From assembly GCA_017792345.1 (NCBI GenBank), contig CP051228.1, forward strand, positions 62,001-126,000: a stretch of DNA of 64,000 nt. Reading direction: 5' to 3'. The notes under the pieces were generated by a model, which worked only from the letters and a program-made list of their open reading frames with translations, made no database searches and was not told the origin of the DNA. Shown here one piece after another: positions 9,675-18,890 of this stretch; the stretch's first letter is position 1, and every line of letters starts with the position of its first letter. A program made the translations under genes and the position numbers. The stretch comes from Mesoflavibacter sp. Its GTDB lineage: Bacteria; Pseudomonadota; Alphaproteobacteria; UBA8366; Aestuariispiraceae.

Positions 9675-10895
9675 ATGGCGTCTGATCGCGGGGTTCAATT
9701 TCTGCTCAGCCCGGGCCCGACGCCCATTCCGGATCGCATCCTCCGGGCCATGCACCGTCAATCGGTTGACTTCTCCGGCCCCGATTTCATCGCCCTGTGC
9801 GACGAGGTTTTCCGGGATGTGAAAGAGATTTTCCGCACCAAGGGGATCGTTCACCTCTATACCGCGAATGGCCACGGCGCCTGGGAAGCCGCCCTGACCA
9901 ACGTTCTGTCGCCGGGCGACACCGTCCTGATCCCGGAGGTCGGCGTCTTCTCCGAAGCCTGGCGCAGCATGGCCGAGGCCCTCGGCCTGAAATGCGAGAC
10001 GGTGCCGAACGACTGGCGTCATGCCATCGACCCCAACCAGCTGGAAGAAAAGCTGCGGGCCGATACAGAACGGAAAATCAAGGCCGTGCTGTTCGTCCAT
10101 GTGGACACGGCCACCAGCCTGAAGAGCGACGTTCCGGCCGCCCGCGCGGCCATCGACGCCGCCGGGCATCCGGCCCTGTTCTGCGTCGACACCATCGCCT
10201 CCCTGGGCACGACCCATTTCCCGATGGACGACTGGGGCGTCGACATCACCGTTGCGGCCTCTCAGAAAGGCCTGATGATGCCTCCCGGCCTCGCCATGGT
10301 CGGCGCCAATGACCGGGCCATGCAGATCGGCAAGAAAACCACGATGCCGCGCCGCTATTGGGATTGGCAGGAACGCGTCGCGGGAGAGCACTACCAGCGA
10401 TTCTGTGGCACCGCGCCGGAACATCACATTTTCGGCCTGCGCGAAGCCCTGAACATGATCGCCGAAGAAACCCTGGACGGGGTCGTCGCCCGCCACGCGC
10501 GTCTGGCGCGGACCGTGCGCGCGGCGGTCGGCCGCTGGTGTCAAGGCGGTGCGCTGCAGTTCAACGCCGTGGACCCGGATCAACGCGCGGATTCCGTGAC
10601 GTCGATCCTGATGCCCGAAGGCATGGACGCCGAGGCCGTACGCGCGACCGGGCGCGAGATGAACCTGCATATCGGTTCCGGCATTGGCCCCTTCCGGGGT
10701 CGCGCCTTCCGCATCGGCCATATGGGCGATATAAACGAACCAATGATCCTGGGCGCGCTGGCCGCCATCGAAACCGTGCTGCGCCGCCACGGCATACCGC
10801 TGGGCAACGGCGCCATGGACGCCGCCATCGCCGAGTTGAGCGCCGCCAACAACGACGCCACTCTGGCCGACAGGTCCATCAAGGCAGCGGAATAG
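9675..10895 (+). CDS. Class V PLP-dependent aminotransferase (alanine/serine-glyoxylate type)
   Basis: This 406-residue fold-type I enzyme resembles alanine-glyoxylate and serine-glyoxylate aminotransferases, and also pyridoxamine-pyruvate aminotransferase. It has the N-terminal FLLSPGPTPIPDRIL signature, YTANGHGAWEAAL in the cofactor phosphate region, and VDTIASLGTTHFPMDDWGVD. The Schiff-base lysine is K198 in AASQKGLMMPPG. The C-terminal RIGHMGDIN block is characteristic of the family. The start has a CGGAGG site 8 bases upstream. It stands alone between a regulator and a minus-strand gene, so the pathway cannot be told from context. Confidence 0.9.
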   Translation: MASDRGVQFLLSPGPTPIPDRILRAMHRQSVDFSGPDFIALCDEVFRDVKEIFRTKGIVHLYTANGHGAWEAALTNVLSPGDTVLIPEVGVFSEAWRSMAEALGLKCETVPNDWRHAIDPNQLEEKLRADTERKIKAVLFVHVDTATSLKSDVPAARAAIDAAGHPALFCVDTIASLGTTHFPMDDWGVDITVAASQKGLMMPPGLAMVGANDRAMQIGKKTTMPRRYWDWQERVAGEHYQRFCGTAPEHHIFGLREALNMIAEETLDGVVARHARLARTVRAAVGRWCQGGALQFNAVDPDQRADSVTSILMPEGMDAEAVRATGREMNLHIGSGIGPFRGRAFRIGHMGDINEPMILGALAAIETVLRRHGIPLGNGAMDAAIAELSAANNDATLADRSIKAAE

Positions 10896-10900
10896 ACCGT

Positions 10901-12109
10901 TCAGGGTTCCGGAAAAAGACTGCGCACCGCGTCGTCCACGGCCTGCCGGGCGGCACGGTCCCACGCTTTTGCCGCCGCCTCCGCCTGTGGAGTCGTCGCG
11001 ATCGGATCATAGGCAGCGCGCAGGACCGGGTCATGGGCATAGGCCGCAACTGCCATCATTCCATGGCGTGGGTGCAGGGCATATCCTGCGAGCCCGACGC
11101 CGTAATGCATCGTTCCGGTCTTTGCCCAGACGGCCAGCGCCGTCGGCGGGCCGGTCAGGCGGTTGCGCAAGCCGCCGTCCCACCCGGCAGGGGTCAGAAT
11201 CGCCGGCAGCGGCGCCTCCCCGACCGGCCGGACCGCCTCCCGTGCCAGCAGCTGCGCCATTGACCGGGCAGTAACACGGGAGCGGTCGCTCAACCCGGAG
11301 AAATTCTCCAAATCGAACGCAGCCAAATCAGGATGGGCGCCGGCAAGCCAGCGGCCGGGACTTTCCGACACCGTACCGAAGCGTCCCAGCATTTCCGCCA
11401 TCAAATTGCTGGAGGTCCACAGCATCTCGCGGATCAAATCGGAGACTGGGCGGCTACTGTGCCGGGCCAGTTCGCGCCCGCATGTTTCGCTGCCGGGGGT
11501 CGGTTGCGGCAGGACGATGCCAATCCCATGCGCATAGTGTCGAAACAGATCGGCGGCCTGACGCGGCGGGTCGGGATGGGCGAACCATCCCTCGCCTTCG
11601 GCGGCAGGCGGTGGAGACTCCGCCGGAGTGGTCCAGGCGCGCGTTCCCGTCACACCGGCGCGATACGCGCCTTCGGCGACGATCAATCCGGCCAGGACGG
11701 GATTATAGGCCGCATCCGCAGGTTGGTCTGGATTGATGGGTTCGCCCGTGCGCGCCGGGGCATATCGGAATCCTGTCGCGCCTCGCAATCCCGGCCCCGC
11801 CGCCAGCGCGAGCGCCAGCAGATCTTCGACATCCAGCGACGGATCGCCGCCGCCGATCAAGGTTACCGTGTCCTCCGCCCGGCATACCCGTGTGACGAAG
11901 CGGTGATCCAGCCCCGCCCCGTCGGCGAGCGCGATCGCCGTTACCAGCTTGGCGGTCGACGCGGGCAGCACCGGCCGGTCCGCGTCGGCTTCGTGCACCG
12001 TCTCCCCCGTCTCCACGACGATTGCCGCCACGGATACGGATATCTCGGGAACCGCAGGACCGGCGGCGCAGCCGGCGAGCATAAGGGCTAGGATCGGAAG
12101 AAAACGCAT
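10901..12109 (-). CDS. dacB: D-alanyl-D-alanine carboxypeptidase/endopeptidase (PBP4, S13 family) lipoprotein
   Basis: This 402-residue low-molecular-weight penicillin-binding protein trims or cuts peptidoglycan cross-links in the periplasm. The N-terminus is a lipoprotein signal (LMLAGC, lipidated C14). The three active-site motifs are present: S51-TAK54, SSN at 233-235 and KTG at 330-332. The spacing between SxxK and SxN holds the extra S13 domain, shorter than in E. coli DacB (477 residues). Most family members have an ordinary signal peptide, so the lipobox is slightly unusual. It is convergent with the aminotransferase, 5 bases apart, with no terminator between. Confidence 0.88.
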   Translation of the reverse strand: MRFLPILALMLAGCAAGPAVPEISVSVAAIVVETGETVHEADADRPVLPASTAKLVTAIALADGAGLDHRFVTRVCRAEDTVTLIGGGDPSLDVEDLLALALAAGPGLRGATGFRYAPARTGEPINPDQPADAAYNPVLAGLIVAEGAYRAGVTGTRAWTTPAESPPPAAEGEGWFAHPDPPRQAADLFRHYAHGIGIVLPQPTPGSETCGRELARHSSRPVSDLIREMLWTSSNLMAEMLGRFGTVSESPGRWLAGAHPDLAAFDLENFSGLSDRSRVTARSMAQLLAREAVRPVGEAPLPAILTPAGWDGGLRNRLTGPPTALAVWAKTGTMHYGVGLAGYALHPRHGMMAVAAYAHDPVLRAAYDPIATTPQAEAAAKAWDRAARQAVDDAVRSLFPEP

Positions 12110-12361
12110 CCCGAAACGCTAGAGGGATAGGCGCTAAAATGGAAGCGCCTGAGACGCCGTCTTCGGTTTCCTGGCTAGGAGCGGCGCGCGTGGCGATGCG
12201 GGGCATCGTCCAGCCATCGCGACGACACCGACAGCCCGCCATACCGATCTCAGGTGATTGCATTTTAACGCCTACCCCTCTCGCGCCTTATCCCGCCGCT
12301 TGAAAGCACGGGACAATGCGTCCGCTTGCCTGCCCCGCAAGCGCAGTCTAAATCTGAGGCC

Positions 12362-13825
12362 ATGACGGAGATGCCCTACACACCGACACCGGAGGAGCAG
12401 GACGCCCTGCGCCGGATTCGCGACCGGCTTGGCCCGAAGGGCTGGGTCGACGATCCCGAGGCGCTGGCCCCGTGGCTGATTGATTCCCGCAACGTATATG
12501 AGGGCCGCTGCCTGGGCATGGCCAAGCCGGCGACCACGCAGGAAGTCTCCGACATCCTCGCCATCGCCTATGAGGCGGGCATTCAGATCGTCCCCCAGGG
12601 CGGCAACACCAGCCGCGTCGGCGGCGCGACGCCGGACCCGAGCGGCCGGCAGTTGCTGATCAATCTGGGCCGGATGAATGCGGTGCGCGATATCGACGCC
12701 GCCAATTACACGATGACGGTCGAGGCCGGCTGCATCCTGAAGGACCTGCAGGACAAGGCGGAATCGGCCGACCGGCTGTTTCCGCTGAGCCTGGGCGCCG
12801 AAGGGTCGTGTCAGATCGGCGGCAATCTCGCCTCCAATGCGGGCGGTATCAACGTTCTTCGCTACGGCAATGCCCGCGATCTTGTCCTGGGTCTGGAAGC
12901 GGTGCTGCCGGACGGCCGCATCTGGAACGGCCTGCGGCGGCTGCGCAAGGACAATACCGGCTACGATCTGAAGCAGTTGTTCCTGGGGTCGGAAGGCACG
13001 CTGTGCATTATCACCGCGGCGGTGCTGAAACTCTTCCCGTTGCCAAAGGAACGCGCGGCGGCCCTGGTCGCCCTGTCGGATCTGGACGCGGCGGTGACCT
13101 TGCTGGAGCAGGCCCGCACGGCCAGCGCCGACGCGCTGATGTCCTTCGAACTGATGCCCGGTTTCGCCCTGGATTGGGCGGAACGCCATGTCGAGGGCGC
13201 CAAACAGCCTTTCGACACCACCTATGACTGGACCGTGCTGTTGGAAATCGGCGGCACCCGCGCCGACGGATCGGCCGGCCAGGCGCTGGAAGGGTTGCTG
13301 GAACGCGCTTACGAAGACGGCCATATCGTCGATGCGGTCCTGCCCCAATCGGAAGAGCAGCGCAGCCAGATCTGGTTCCTGCGCGAGGCCATCGTCGACG
13401 CCCAGGTGCGGGAAGGCGCGCAGGTGAAGCACGATGTCTCCGTCCCGGTCAGCCGCGTGCCCGACTTCATACGCCAAGCGAATGCCGCCGTGATCGAAAT
13501 GATGCCGGGCATCCGCCCTTACCCGTTCGGTCATGTCGGCGACGGCAACATCCATTATAACCTGTCCCAACCGGTCGACATGGCCGCCGCCGATTTCGCG
13601 ACCCATCGTGAGGCGCTGCAGCGGCGCGTGCACGATGTGGCCCTGTCGCTGGACGGGTCCATCTCGGCCGAACACGGCATCGGCCTGTCGAAACGCGAAG
13701 AGATGCTACGGTGTAAATCGGACGTCGAATTGGAAACCATGCGCGCCCTCAAGAACCTGTTCGATCCGAAGGGATTGATGAATCCGGGCAAGACCATTCC
13801 GGCGGCGCGGGCGGAGACAAAGTAG
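12362..13825 (+). CDS. FAD-binding D-2-hydroxyacid (D-2-hydroxyglutarate-type) dehydrogenase
   Basis: This 487-residue flavoprotein belongs to the VAO/GlcD group. The N-terminal FAD-binding domain has VPQGGNTSRVGGATPD (about 85-100), AGCILKDLQ, and SLGAEGSCQIGGNLASNAGG in the pyrophosphate-binding region. The C-terminal oxidase domain has PFGHVGDGNIHYN and the late SAEHGIGLSKR. These blocks match D-2-hydroxyglutarate and D-lactate dehydrogenases that pass electrons to quinone or ETF. The ATG at 12362 was chosen over a start 36 bases upstream. It precedes an acyl-CoA dehydrogenase gene by 12 bases. Such dehydrogenases often share ETF, which fits co-expression. The exact substrate is open. Confidence 0.88.
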   Translation: MTEMPYTPTPEEQDALRRIRDRLGPKGWVDDPEALAPWLIDSRNVYEGRCLGMAKPATTQEVSDILAIAYEAGIQIVPQGGNTSRVGGATPDPSGRQLLINLGRMNAVRDIDAANYTMTVEAGCILKDLQDKAESADRLFPLSLGAEGSCQIGGNLASNAGGINVLRYGNARDLVLGLEAVLPDGRIWNGLRRLRKDNTGYDLKQLFLGSEGTLCIITAAVLKLFPLPKERAAALVALSDLDAAVTLLEQARTASADALMSFELMPGFALDWAERHVEGAKQPFDTTYDWTVLLEIGGTRADGSAGQALEGLLERAYEDGHIVDAVLPQSEEQRSQIWFLREAIVDAQVREGAQVKHDVSVPVSRVPDFIRQANAAVIEMMPGIRPYPFGHVGDGNIHYNLSQPVDMAAADFATHREALQRRVHDVALSLDGSISAEHGIGLSKREEMLRCKSDVELETMRALKNLFDPKGLMNPGKTIPAARAETK

Positions 13826-13837
13826 GGGGAGATCCCG

Positions 13838-15625
13838 ATGAGCGCTTACACGGCCCCAGTGCGGGATATGCAGTTCGTCCTGAAGGATATGGGCGTTCTG
13901 GAACAAGTGATGCAGCTTCCCGGCTGCGAAGAGATTACGCCCGACCTGGTCGACGCCATTCTGGAAGAGGCCGCGAAATTCGCGGCGGAACAACTGGCCC
14001 CGATCAACCATTCCGGCGACCGTCAGGGCGCGCGTTACGAGAACGGCGTCGTACGCGTGCCGGACGGTTTCGGCGAAGCCTATAAGGCCTTTGTCGACGG
14101 CGGCTGGAACGCGGTCCCCTTTGAAGCGGAATTCGGCGGTCAGGAACTGCCCTGGACCGTGTCGACCGCCATTGCCGAGATGTGGCAATCCGCCAATCTG
14201 GCCTGGGCGCTGTGCCCATTGCTGAACCAGGGCGCGGTGGAAGCGCTGCAGGCCCATGGATCGCCCGAACAGAAGGAAACCTATCTGCCGAAGATGGTGT
14301 CCGGGGAATGGTCCGGGACCATGAACCTGACCGAACCGCAGGCCGGATCGGACCTGTCGCAGGTGAAGACCAAGGCGGAGCGTCGTGGCGACCATTACCG
14401 CATTCGCGGCAGCAAGATCTTCATCACCTATGGCGAACACGAGATGGCAGAGAACATCATCCATCTCGTCCTCGCCCGCTGCGAGGATGCGCCGGCGGGA
14501 ACGCGGGGCATTTCGTTGTTCATCGTGCCGAAATATCTGCCGAAGGACGACGGCTCGCCGGGTGAGCGGAATGACCTGCGCTGCGTCTCGATCGAGCATA
14601 AGCTGGGCATCATGGGGTCGCCGACCTGCGTCATGTCTTACGGCGACAATGACGGGGCGATCGGTTATCTGGTCGGCGAAGAAAACCGCGGCCTGGAATA
14701 CATGTTCACCATGATGAACAACGCCCGGCTGGCGGTCGGGCTGCAGGGCCTCAGCATCGTTGAACGCGCCTATCAGCAGGCGCGCGGCTATGCCTTGGAC
14801 CGCAAACAGGGCCGCGCCGGCGACAAGGCACTGGCCCCCATCGTCGATCACGCCGATGTGCGCCGCATGCTGATGACGATGCGCAGCCACGCCGAAGCGA
14901 TGCGCGGCCTCGTGCTGGAAGCGATGGTGGCCCTGGACCAACAGAAACGGCATCCGGACGAATCCTGGCGCAAATGGGGCGAACGCCGCGTCGGCCTGCT
15001 GACACCGGTCATCAAGGGCTGGTTCACGGATATGGCCGTCGAATTGTCGTCGATGGGCGTACAGATCCATGGCGGGATGGGTTTCATCGAGGAAACCGGC
15101 GCCGCCCAGCATTTCCGCGACAGCCGCATCCTGCCGATCTATGAGGGCACCAACGGCATTCAGGCTCTGGACCTCGTCGGACGCAAACTGTTGCGGGACG
15201 AAGGCAGGGCAGCCGGGGAATATCTGGACGAGTTGCATGTCCAGATCACCGGATTGAACAATGTCGAGGGCGACGACATGGCGGCGATCCGCAAGCGCTT
15301 CGCCAAGGCGGTCGACGTTCTGGAAGACGCAACGGAATGGCTGCTGGAGAACGCGGCGAACGATCCGGATGTCGCGGGCGGCACCGCCGCCTATTATCTG
15401 CGCGCCTTCGGCATCACCGCCGGCGGAGCGTCCCTGGCCCAGGCCGCCCGGATTGCGATCGAAACGCTTGAGACAGACCCTCAGGCGGACCGGGATTTCC
15501 TGCGCGCCAAGATCGCCACCGCGCGGTTCTATGCCGACAATGTCCTGACGCAGGTACCGGGCCTGGCGAAGTCCATGGAAAACGGCTGGGAAACCCTGCG
15601 CGCGATTCCCGACGACGCGCTCTGA
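13838..15625 (+). CDS. Acyl-CoA dehydrogenase, DmdC/long-form family
   Basis: This 595-residue flavoprotein has the length of 3-methylmercaptopropionyl-CoA dehydrogenase-like enzymes, not the 380-400 of short acyl-CoA dehydrogenases. The extra C-terminal region (about 460-595) is the domain that marks this subfamily. The FAD/substrate blocks MNLTEPQAGSDLSQVKT (about 160-176), GSKIFITYGEH and MGVQIHGGMGFIEET are present. The catalytic glutamate lies in IYEGTNGIQALDL near 433. It oxidises an acyl-CoA to the enoyl-CoA and passes electrons to ETF. Without DmdA, DmdB or DmdD nearby, DMSP degradation cannot be claimed. A GGGGGAG site precedes the ATG. Confidence 0.92.
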   Translation: MSAYTAPVRDMQFVLKDMGVLEQVMQLPGCEEITPDLVDAILEEAAKFAAEQLAPINHSGDRQGARYENGVVRVPDGFGEAYKAFVDGGWNAVPFEAEFGGQELPWTVSTAIAEMWQSANLAWALCPLLNQGAVEALQAHGSPEQKETYLPKMVSGEWSGTMNLTEPQAGSDLSQVKTKAERRGDHYRIRGSKIFITYGEHEMAENIIHLVLARCEDAPAGTRGISLFIVPKYLPKDDGSPGERNDLRCVSIEHKLGIMGSPTCVMSYGDNDGAIGYLVGEENRGLEYMFTMMNNARLAVGLQGLSIVERAYQQARGYALDRKQGRAGDKALAPIVDHADVRRMLMTMRSHAEAMRGLVLEAMVALDQQKRHPDESWRKWGERRVGLLTPVIKGWFTDMAVELSSMGVQIHGGMGFIEETGAAQHFRDSRILPIYEGTNGIQALDLVGRKLLRDEGRAAGEYLDELHVQITGLNNVEGDDMAAIRKRFAKAVDVLEDATEWLLENAANDPDVAGGTAAYYLRAFGITAGGASLAQAARIAIETLETDPQADRDFLRAKIATARFYADNVLTQVPGLAKSMENGWETLRAIPDDAL

Positions 15626-15811
15626 CCGGCCCGAATATTTTATCGCGGCGATCTGGCGGAAGCGCGCTTCGCACCACATGTGATTAGGGACAGCGAATTC
15701 TCGCTGCCGGCGGTTCGCGAGAACCGACCCTTCTCTGCTCTGGGTCGCGTCGGAAAACTCCGCGCGGGCGATATGAGTAGCGCGACGATCTTCCCCCGCT
15801 TTGTTGCGGCC

Positions 15812-15832
15812 CGGCGGCCTTTGGTGCCGCCG
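15812..15832 (+). other. GC-rich hairpin in a 269-base intergenic region
   Basis: CGGCGGC (15812-15818) and GCCGCCG (15826-15832) pair perfectly around a 7-base loop. A second smaller palindrome, GGTTCGCGAGAACC, lies near 15711. There is no T-run, so neither is a convincing terminator for the acyl-CoA dehydrogenase gene. No supported gene was seen in 15626-15894. Confidence 0.3.
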
Positions 15833-15894
15833 CTGTGGGCATGTTTGTCGCATCGCCGCCGAACGGCACGCCAGGCCTCCTTCGGAGACATTCC

Positions 15895-16290
15895 ATGACT
15901 GATTTGCTGATGGCCGCGGCCTTGCTCTGCGGCGGGCTCGCTTTCGCCTGGATATGGTTGCGACTGCAACCGGCCAACGGCGCCCCGGTTTCCGAATGGG
16001 CGGAAATGGGCACGATCCTGTTCTGCGTTCTGTTGACGGGAATGGTGTCGATCGGCACGGCCTATTCGTTCAGCGGCGCCCTTACGTTCGGCCTGGACGG
16101 CTGGCCCGGCAATGCCTTGCAGGCCAGCGTGTTCATCCTCCCGGTACTTTGGCTGGTTCTGTTGGGCCGGATCGTCCGGTTCTTCGACCATGATGCGGTG
16201 CCGGAAACCCCGACCGCGCCGGTGAACGACAATCGCGACCCGGCTCGCGATCAGACCGCCCGCCGCCCGGCGCGTCGCAAGGCCGCCTAG
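15895..16290 (+). CDS. Small integral membrane protein, function unknown
   Basis: This 131-residue protein has three predicted membrane segments at about 3-21, 38-62 and 76-95, followed by a basic, proline-containing cytoplasmic tail (DQTARRPARRKAA). I do not recognise a family. GGAG at 15884-15887, seven bases before the ATG at 15895, supports this start over an in-frame ATG at 15835. It lies 98 bases before the TIM-barrel regulator gene on the same strand; no promoter was identified between them. Confidence 0.6.
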   Translation: MTDLLMAAALLCGGLAFAWIWLRLQPANGAPVSEWAEMGTILFCVLLTGMVSIGTAYSFSGALTFGLDGWPGNALQASVFILPVLWLVLLGRIVRFFDHDAVPETPTAPVNDNRDPARDQTARRPARRKAA

Positions 16291-16388
16291 GCGAACCACG
16301 CACGCCCTTCGCGGATCGACCGCCGGGTTTCCATTTGGGCGAATACCGCTTTAGTCTGCTCCCGGACCAGCCGGACCGGGAGCCCGCC

Positions 16389-18146
16389 TTGACCGCCGCG
16401 ACACGTATCAGGATCGCCGAATCCGACACCCCTTTCCTGATCGGGGCGGCCATCGGATCGGGCAGTACCGGCCTGGCGGCGGCGCGCGGCGGGGCAGACT
16501 TCCTGCTGGCCATCAATGCCGGCCGGTTGCGCAGCATGGGCGCGCCGTCCATCGCCTGTATGCTGCCGATCTTCGACGCGACAAGCCTGACAGAGGCCTT
16601 CGCGCGCGACGAGTTGCTGCCGCAATGCGATATTCCGGTCTTGCTGGGCGTAGATGTCTGGGGCGGTGCGCTGGATCCCGCCCGGCGTGCCTCTGAAATC
16701 GCCGCGGCTGGCTTCGCCGGGGCGGTCAATTTCCCAAGCTGCATGCATTATCCCCGTCCCATGCAGCAGCTACTCAGCCGAACCGGACGCGGCATCGAAC
16801 GGGAAGTGGCGCAGCTGCGCGCGGTACAGGATGCCGGGCTGACCTCCATGTTCTATTGCGCCACCCGCACCCAGGCCCGTCTCGCGGCGGATGCCGGCAT
16901 CGACATGGTCTGCCTGAATCTGGGGTGGAATGTGGGCGGGGCGGTCGGCCACCGTCGCCGCGCGTCTATCGAGGAAGTCGCGACGGCCGTCCGGGAAATC
17001 GGGCGTCTGATCAAACGGATCAATCCCCGCATCCGATTTCTGTTGGAAGGCGGTCCCATCGCCACCGCGGAGGATCTGGGACAGCTACTGCGCCTGGCCC
17101 CCATCGACGGTTATGTCGGCGGATCGACATTTGAAAGGATGCCGCTCGAGGCCTCCGTCGCGGATCAGATCGACCGGTTCCGGCATGCCGGCAGGCGGGT
17201 CGAAACCCTGAATGACGAAAGCGCCGGACTGCTGGCCTGGGGGCGGCGTTTCGGTCTGACCGGCCGCGCCAAGGCACAGCTAGCCTATCTGGAACGTCTG
17301 CGCCTGCTATCATCGGTATCGGCACCGGTACTGATCCATATCGGCCAGGGTCAGGACCCGATGCCCACGCTGCGCGCCTTGGCCTCCCGGACGGCCGGGA
17401 CGCCGGTCCTGTTTCAGATCGATCTGGCCGGAGAGGACTTTCCCGCCCGCGCTAGGGCAATGATGTTCGGTCATGCCGATCCGGCGGCCCGCCGCCGTCC
17501 TGCATTGGGCGATCCGGAAATCGACCTTCTGATCATTCACGCGCCGGAACGGCTGCCGAACGGGGCCCAACGTCGACTGGCCCGGGCGCTTTCGGACGGC
17601 GTTTTCCGCGCGACGGGCCAAAGACGGCCCAACTCGGTCGCGCCCCGCGTCGCCCTGGTGCGTGACGGGGCCCACGCCGACAGTCGCGATTCCGAAGCGC
17701 TGGACGGTCTGGACCCGGCCCTCAGCACCCTCTTTGCCGGCACCGTTCTGCGTCCGCCCCCCTTGGCGGCCCGGATTGACGATCTGATGGGACTGATCGA
17801 GGGGCTGTCCGAAGACCGGTTGGGGCGGCCACTGCACCGCGAAGCCTTCTCCGCAGAGGCGATGCAGGCCTTGGAGGCCCATCCCTGGCCCGGCAACGAA
17901 GCGGAACTCCAATCGGTTCTAGGCAAACTCCGCCATCCCGGAAGCGGTCAGCCGATTCAACGCGCCGAGCTTGCGCCGTTGCTGCGCGGAAACGCCGACC
18001 GACCGACCACCGGTCGCAGCGAGAAGGACCGGATCGTCGACGCGCTGTGGCGACATGGATTCAGTCGCGGCAAGACCGCCGAAGCCCTCGGGATTTCACG
18101 CAAGACGCTCTACAACAAAATCCGAAAATTCGGACTGGCCGACTAG
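16389..18146 (+). CDS. Transcriptional regulator: PEP_hydrolase-type TIM barrel + degenerate sigma-54 AAA+ domain + Fis HTH
   Basis: This 585-residue protein has three parts. Residues 1 to about 270 are a TIM barrel of the Tm-1 C-half/'phosphoenolpyruvate hydrolase' family (IGAAIGSGSTGLAAARGGADFLLAINAGR, GAVNFPS, LLEGGPIATAEDL). From about 310 to 520 it keeps the skeleton of an NtrC AAA+ domain (MMFGH near 357, LPNGAQRRLARALSDGVF, HPWPGNEAELQSVL near 497). Walker A and the GAFTGA loop are lost, so ATP-driven activation of sigma-54 is unlikely. The last 45 residues are a Fis-type helix-turn-helix (GKTAEALGISRKTLYNKIRKFG). The TTG at 16389 has GGGAG 6 bases upstream; TTG 16335 is an alternative. 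It probably senses a ligand handled by the paralogous enzyme at 26.5 kb. Confidence 0.82.
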   Translation: MTAATRIRIAESDTPFLIGAAIGSGSTGLAAARGGADFLLAINAGRLRSMGAPSIACMLPIFDATSLTEAFARDELLPQCDIPVLLGVDVWGGALDPARRASEIAAAGFAGAVNFPSCMHYPRPMQQLLSRTGRGIEREVAQLRAVQDAGLTSMFYCATRTQARLAADAGIDMVCLNLGWNVGGAVGHRRRASIEEVATAVREIGRLIKRINPRIRFLLEGGPIATAEDLGQLLRLAPIDGYVGGSTFERMPLEASVADQIDRFRHAGRRVETLNDESAGLLAWGRRFGLTGRAKAQLAYLERLRLLSSVSAPVLIHIGQGQDPMPTLRALASRTAGTPVLFQIDLAGEDFPARARAMMFGHADPAARRRPALGDPEIDLLIIHAPERLPNGAQRRLARALSDGVFRATGQRRPNSVAPRVALVRDGAHADSRDSEALDGLDPALSTLFAGTVLRPPPLAARIDDLMGLIEGLSEDRLGRPLHREAFSAEAMQALEAHPWPGNEAELQSVLGKLRHPGSGQPIQRAELAPLLRGNADRPTTGRSEKDRIVDALWRHGFSRGKTAEALGISRKTLYNKIRKFGLAD

Positions 18147-18832
18147 GCACCAGAGTTGGCGGCGCGAGGCCGGACAAGAAGCCCGTCCACGCCTTCGGGC
18201 CAGAGACCGGGATGCGACGCCTCCGTTTCGTCGCCGAGCCCCAGTATCGGTCCATGCCATGCCGTTTCGGACAGGGCGGCCCGGATATCCTGAATCGCCG
18301 CGCCGCGCTGACGTGACGACGGAAAGCCGACGGCGAAGTCGGACACACGCGGCAGAACGATCAGGCATTCCGCCCCCATCTCCGCGACACGGCACGCCCC
18401 GGCGGCGTCGGTCGCGACCGCCGCGATCCGAAGCCCCGCCGAACGCAAGGCATCCAATCGCTTCAACTCGCCACCGAGATCCAGACCGACATCTTCCAAT
18501 TGCTGAGCGAATTCCGGCTCCTGTTGCGATACGCTGGGCAGGTTCGCCACCCAATCGATCCCGGCAGCGCGGCAAGCCGCCACCAGGGGTCCGATACGCA
18601 GAAACGGATTGGCCAGAAACAGACCCAGCGCCACACCGGGCTCCGTCAATCGCCCCACCACCTCCGCCAAAGCAAGTTCCGCGGCTTGAGAATTGCGGTT
18701 GGGTAGCAACAGACCAACCTCCGCCGGCAAACCGTCGGCGATCAGCATCGGTACCGGCGTCGCCAATGCCCGGAAAACACCCGGAAAGGCAGCGGCATCC
18801 CGCCATGTCACCGTCCAAATGAGGTGGGGCAA
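18143..18832 (-). CDS. Shortened TIM-barrel paralogue (PEP_hydrolase/Tm-1 C-half family)
   Basis: This 229-residue protein is a divergent relative of the TIM barrels encoded at 16.4 and 26.5 kb. AEVGLLLPNRNSQA aligns with the ADFLLAINAGR strand, AGIDWVANLPSV with the [10 protein letters not shown] strand, and LRSAGLRIAAVATDAAGACRVAEMGAECLIV with the AGLTSMFYCATRTQARLAADAGIDMV segment. The glycine-rich first strand (GxGSGSTG) is absent and the protein is about 45 residues short, so catalysis is doubtful. A ligand-binding or regulatory role is an inference. It begins at TTG 18832 with only a weak GAAGAAG upstream, follows gntR on the same strand by 58 bases, and overlaps the convergent regulator gene by 4 bases. 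Confidence 0.65.
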   Translation of the reverse strand: MPHLIWTVTWRDAAAFPGVFRALATPVPMLIADGLPAEVGLLLPNRNSQAAELALAEVVGRLTEPGVALGLFLANPFLRIGPLVAACRAAGIDWVANLPSVSQQEPEFAQQLEDVGLDLGGELKRLDALRSAGLRIAAVATDAAGACRVAEMGAECLIVLPRVSDFAVGFPSSRQRGAAIQDIRAALSETAWHGPILGLGDETEASHPGLWPEGVDGLLVRPRAANSGA

Positions 18833-18890
18833 ACTTCTTCTCTACACCAATTAATACCCAATATTACCCATATCTGTATGTTCTTGGCCA

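Noticed and set aside
13838-15625. DMSP demethylation pathway
   Set aside because: Only a DmdC-type acyl-CoA dehydrogenase is present; without DmdA, B or D nearby, the family name does not justify the pathway.
13706-15853. Open frame of 715 codons opposite the acyl-CoA dehydrogenase
   Set aside because: It lies entirely over genes with clear motifs and has His/Gln/Arg-rich low-complexity translation typical of antisense frames.
15680-15898. 72-codon plus frame before the small membrane protein gene
   Set aside because: Composition is not coding-like, there is no ribosome site, and the region is better read as spacer with hairpins.
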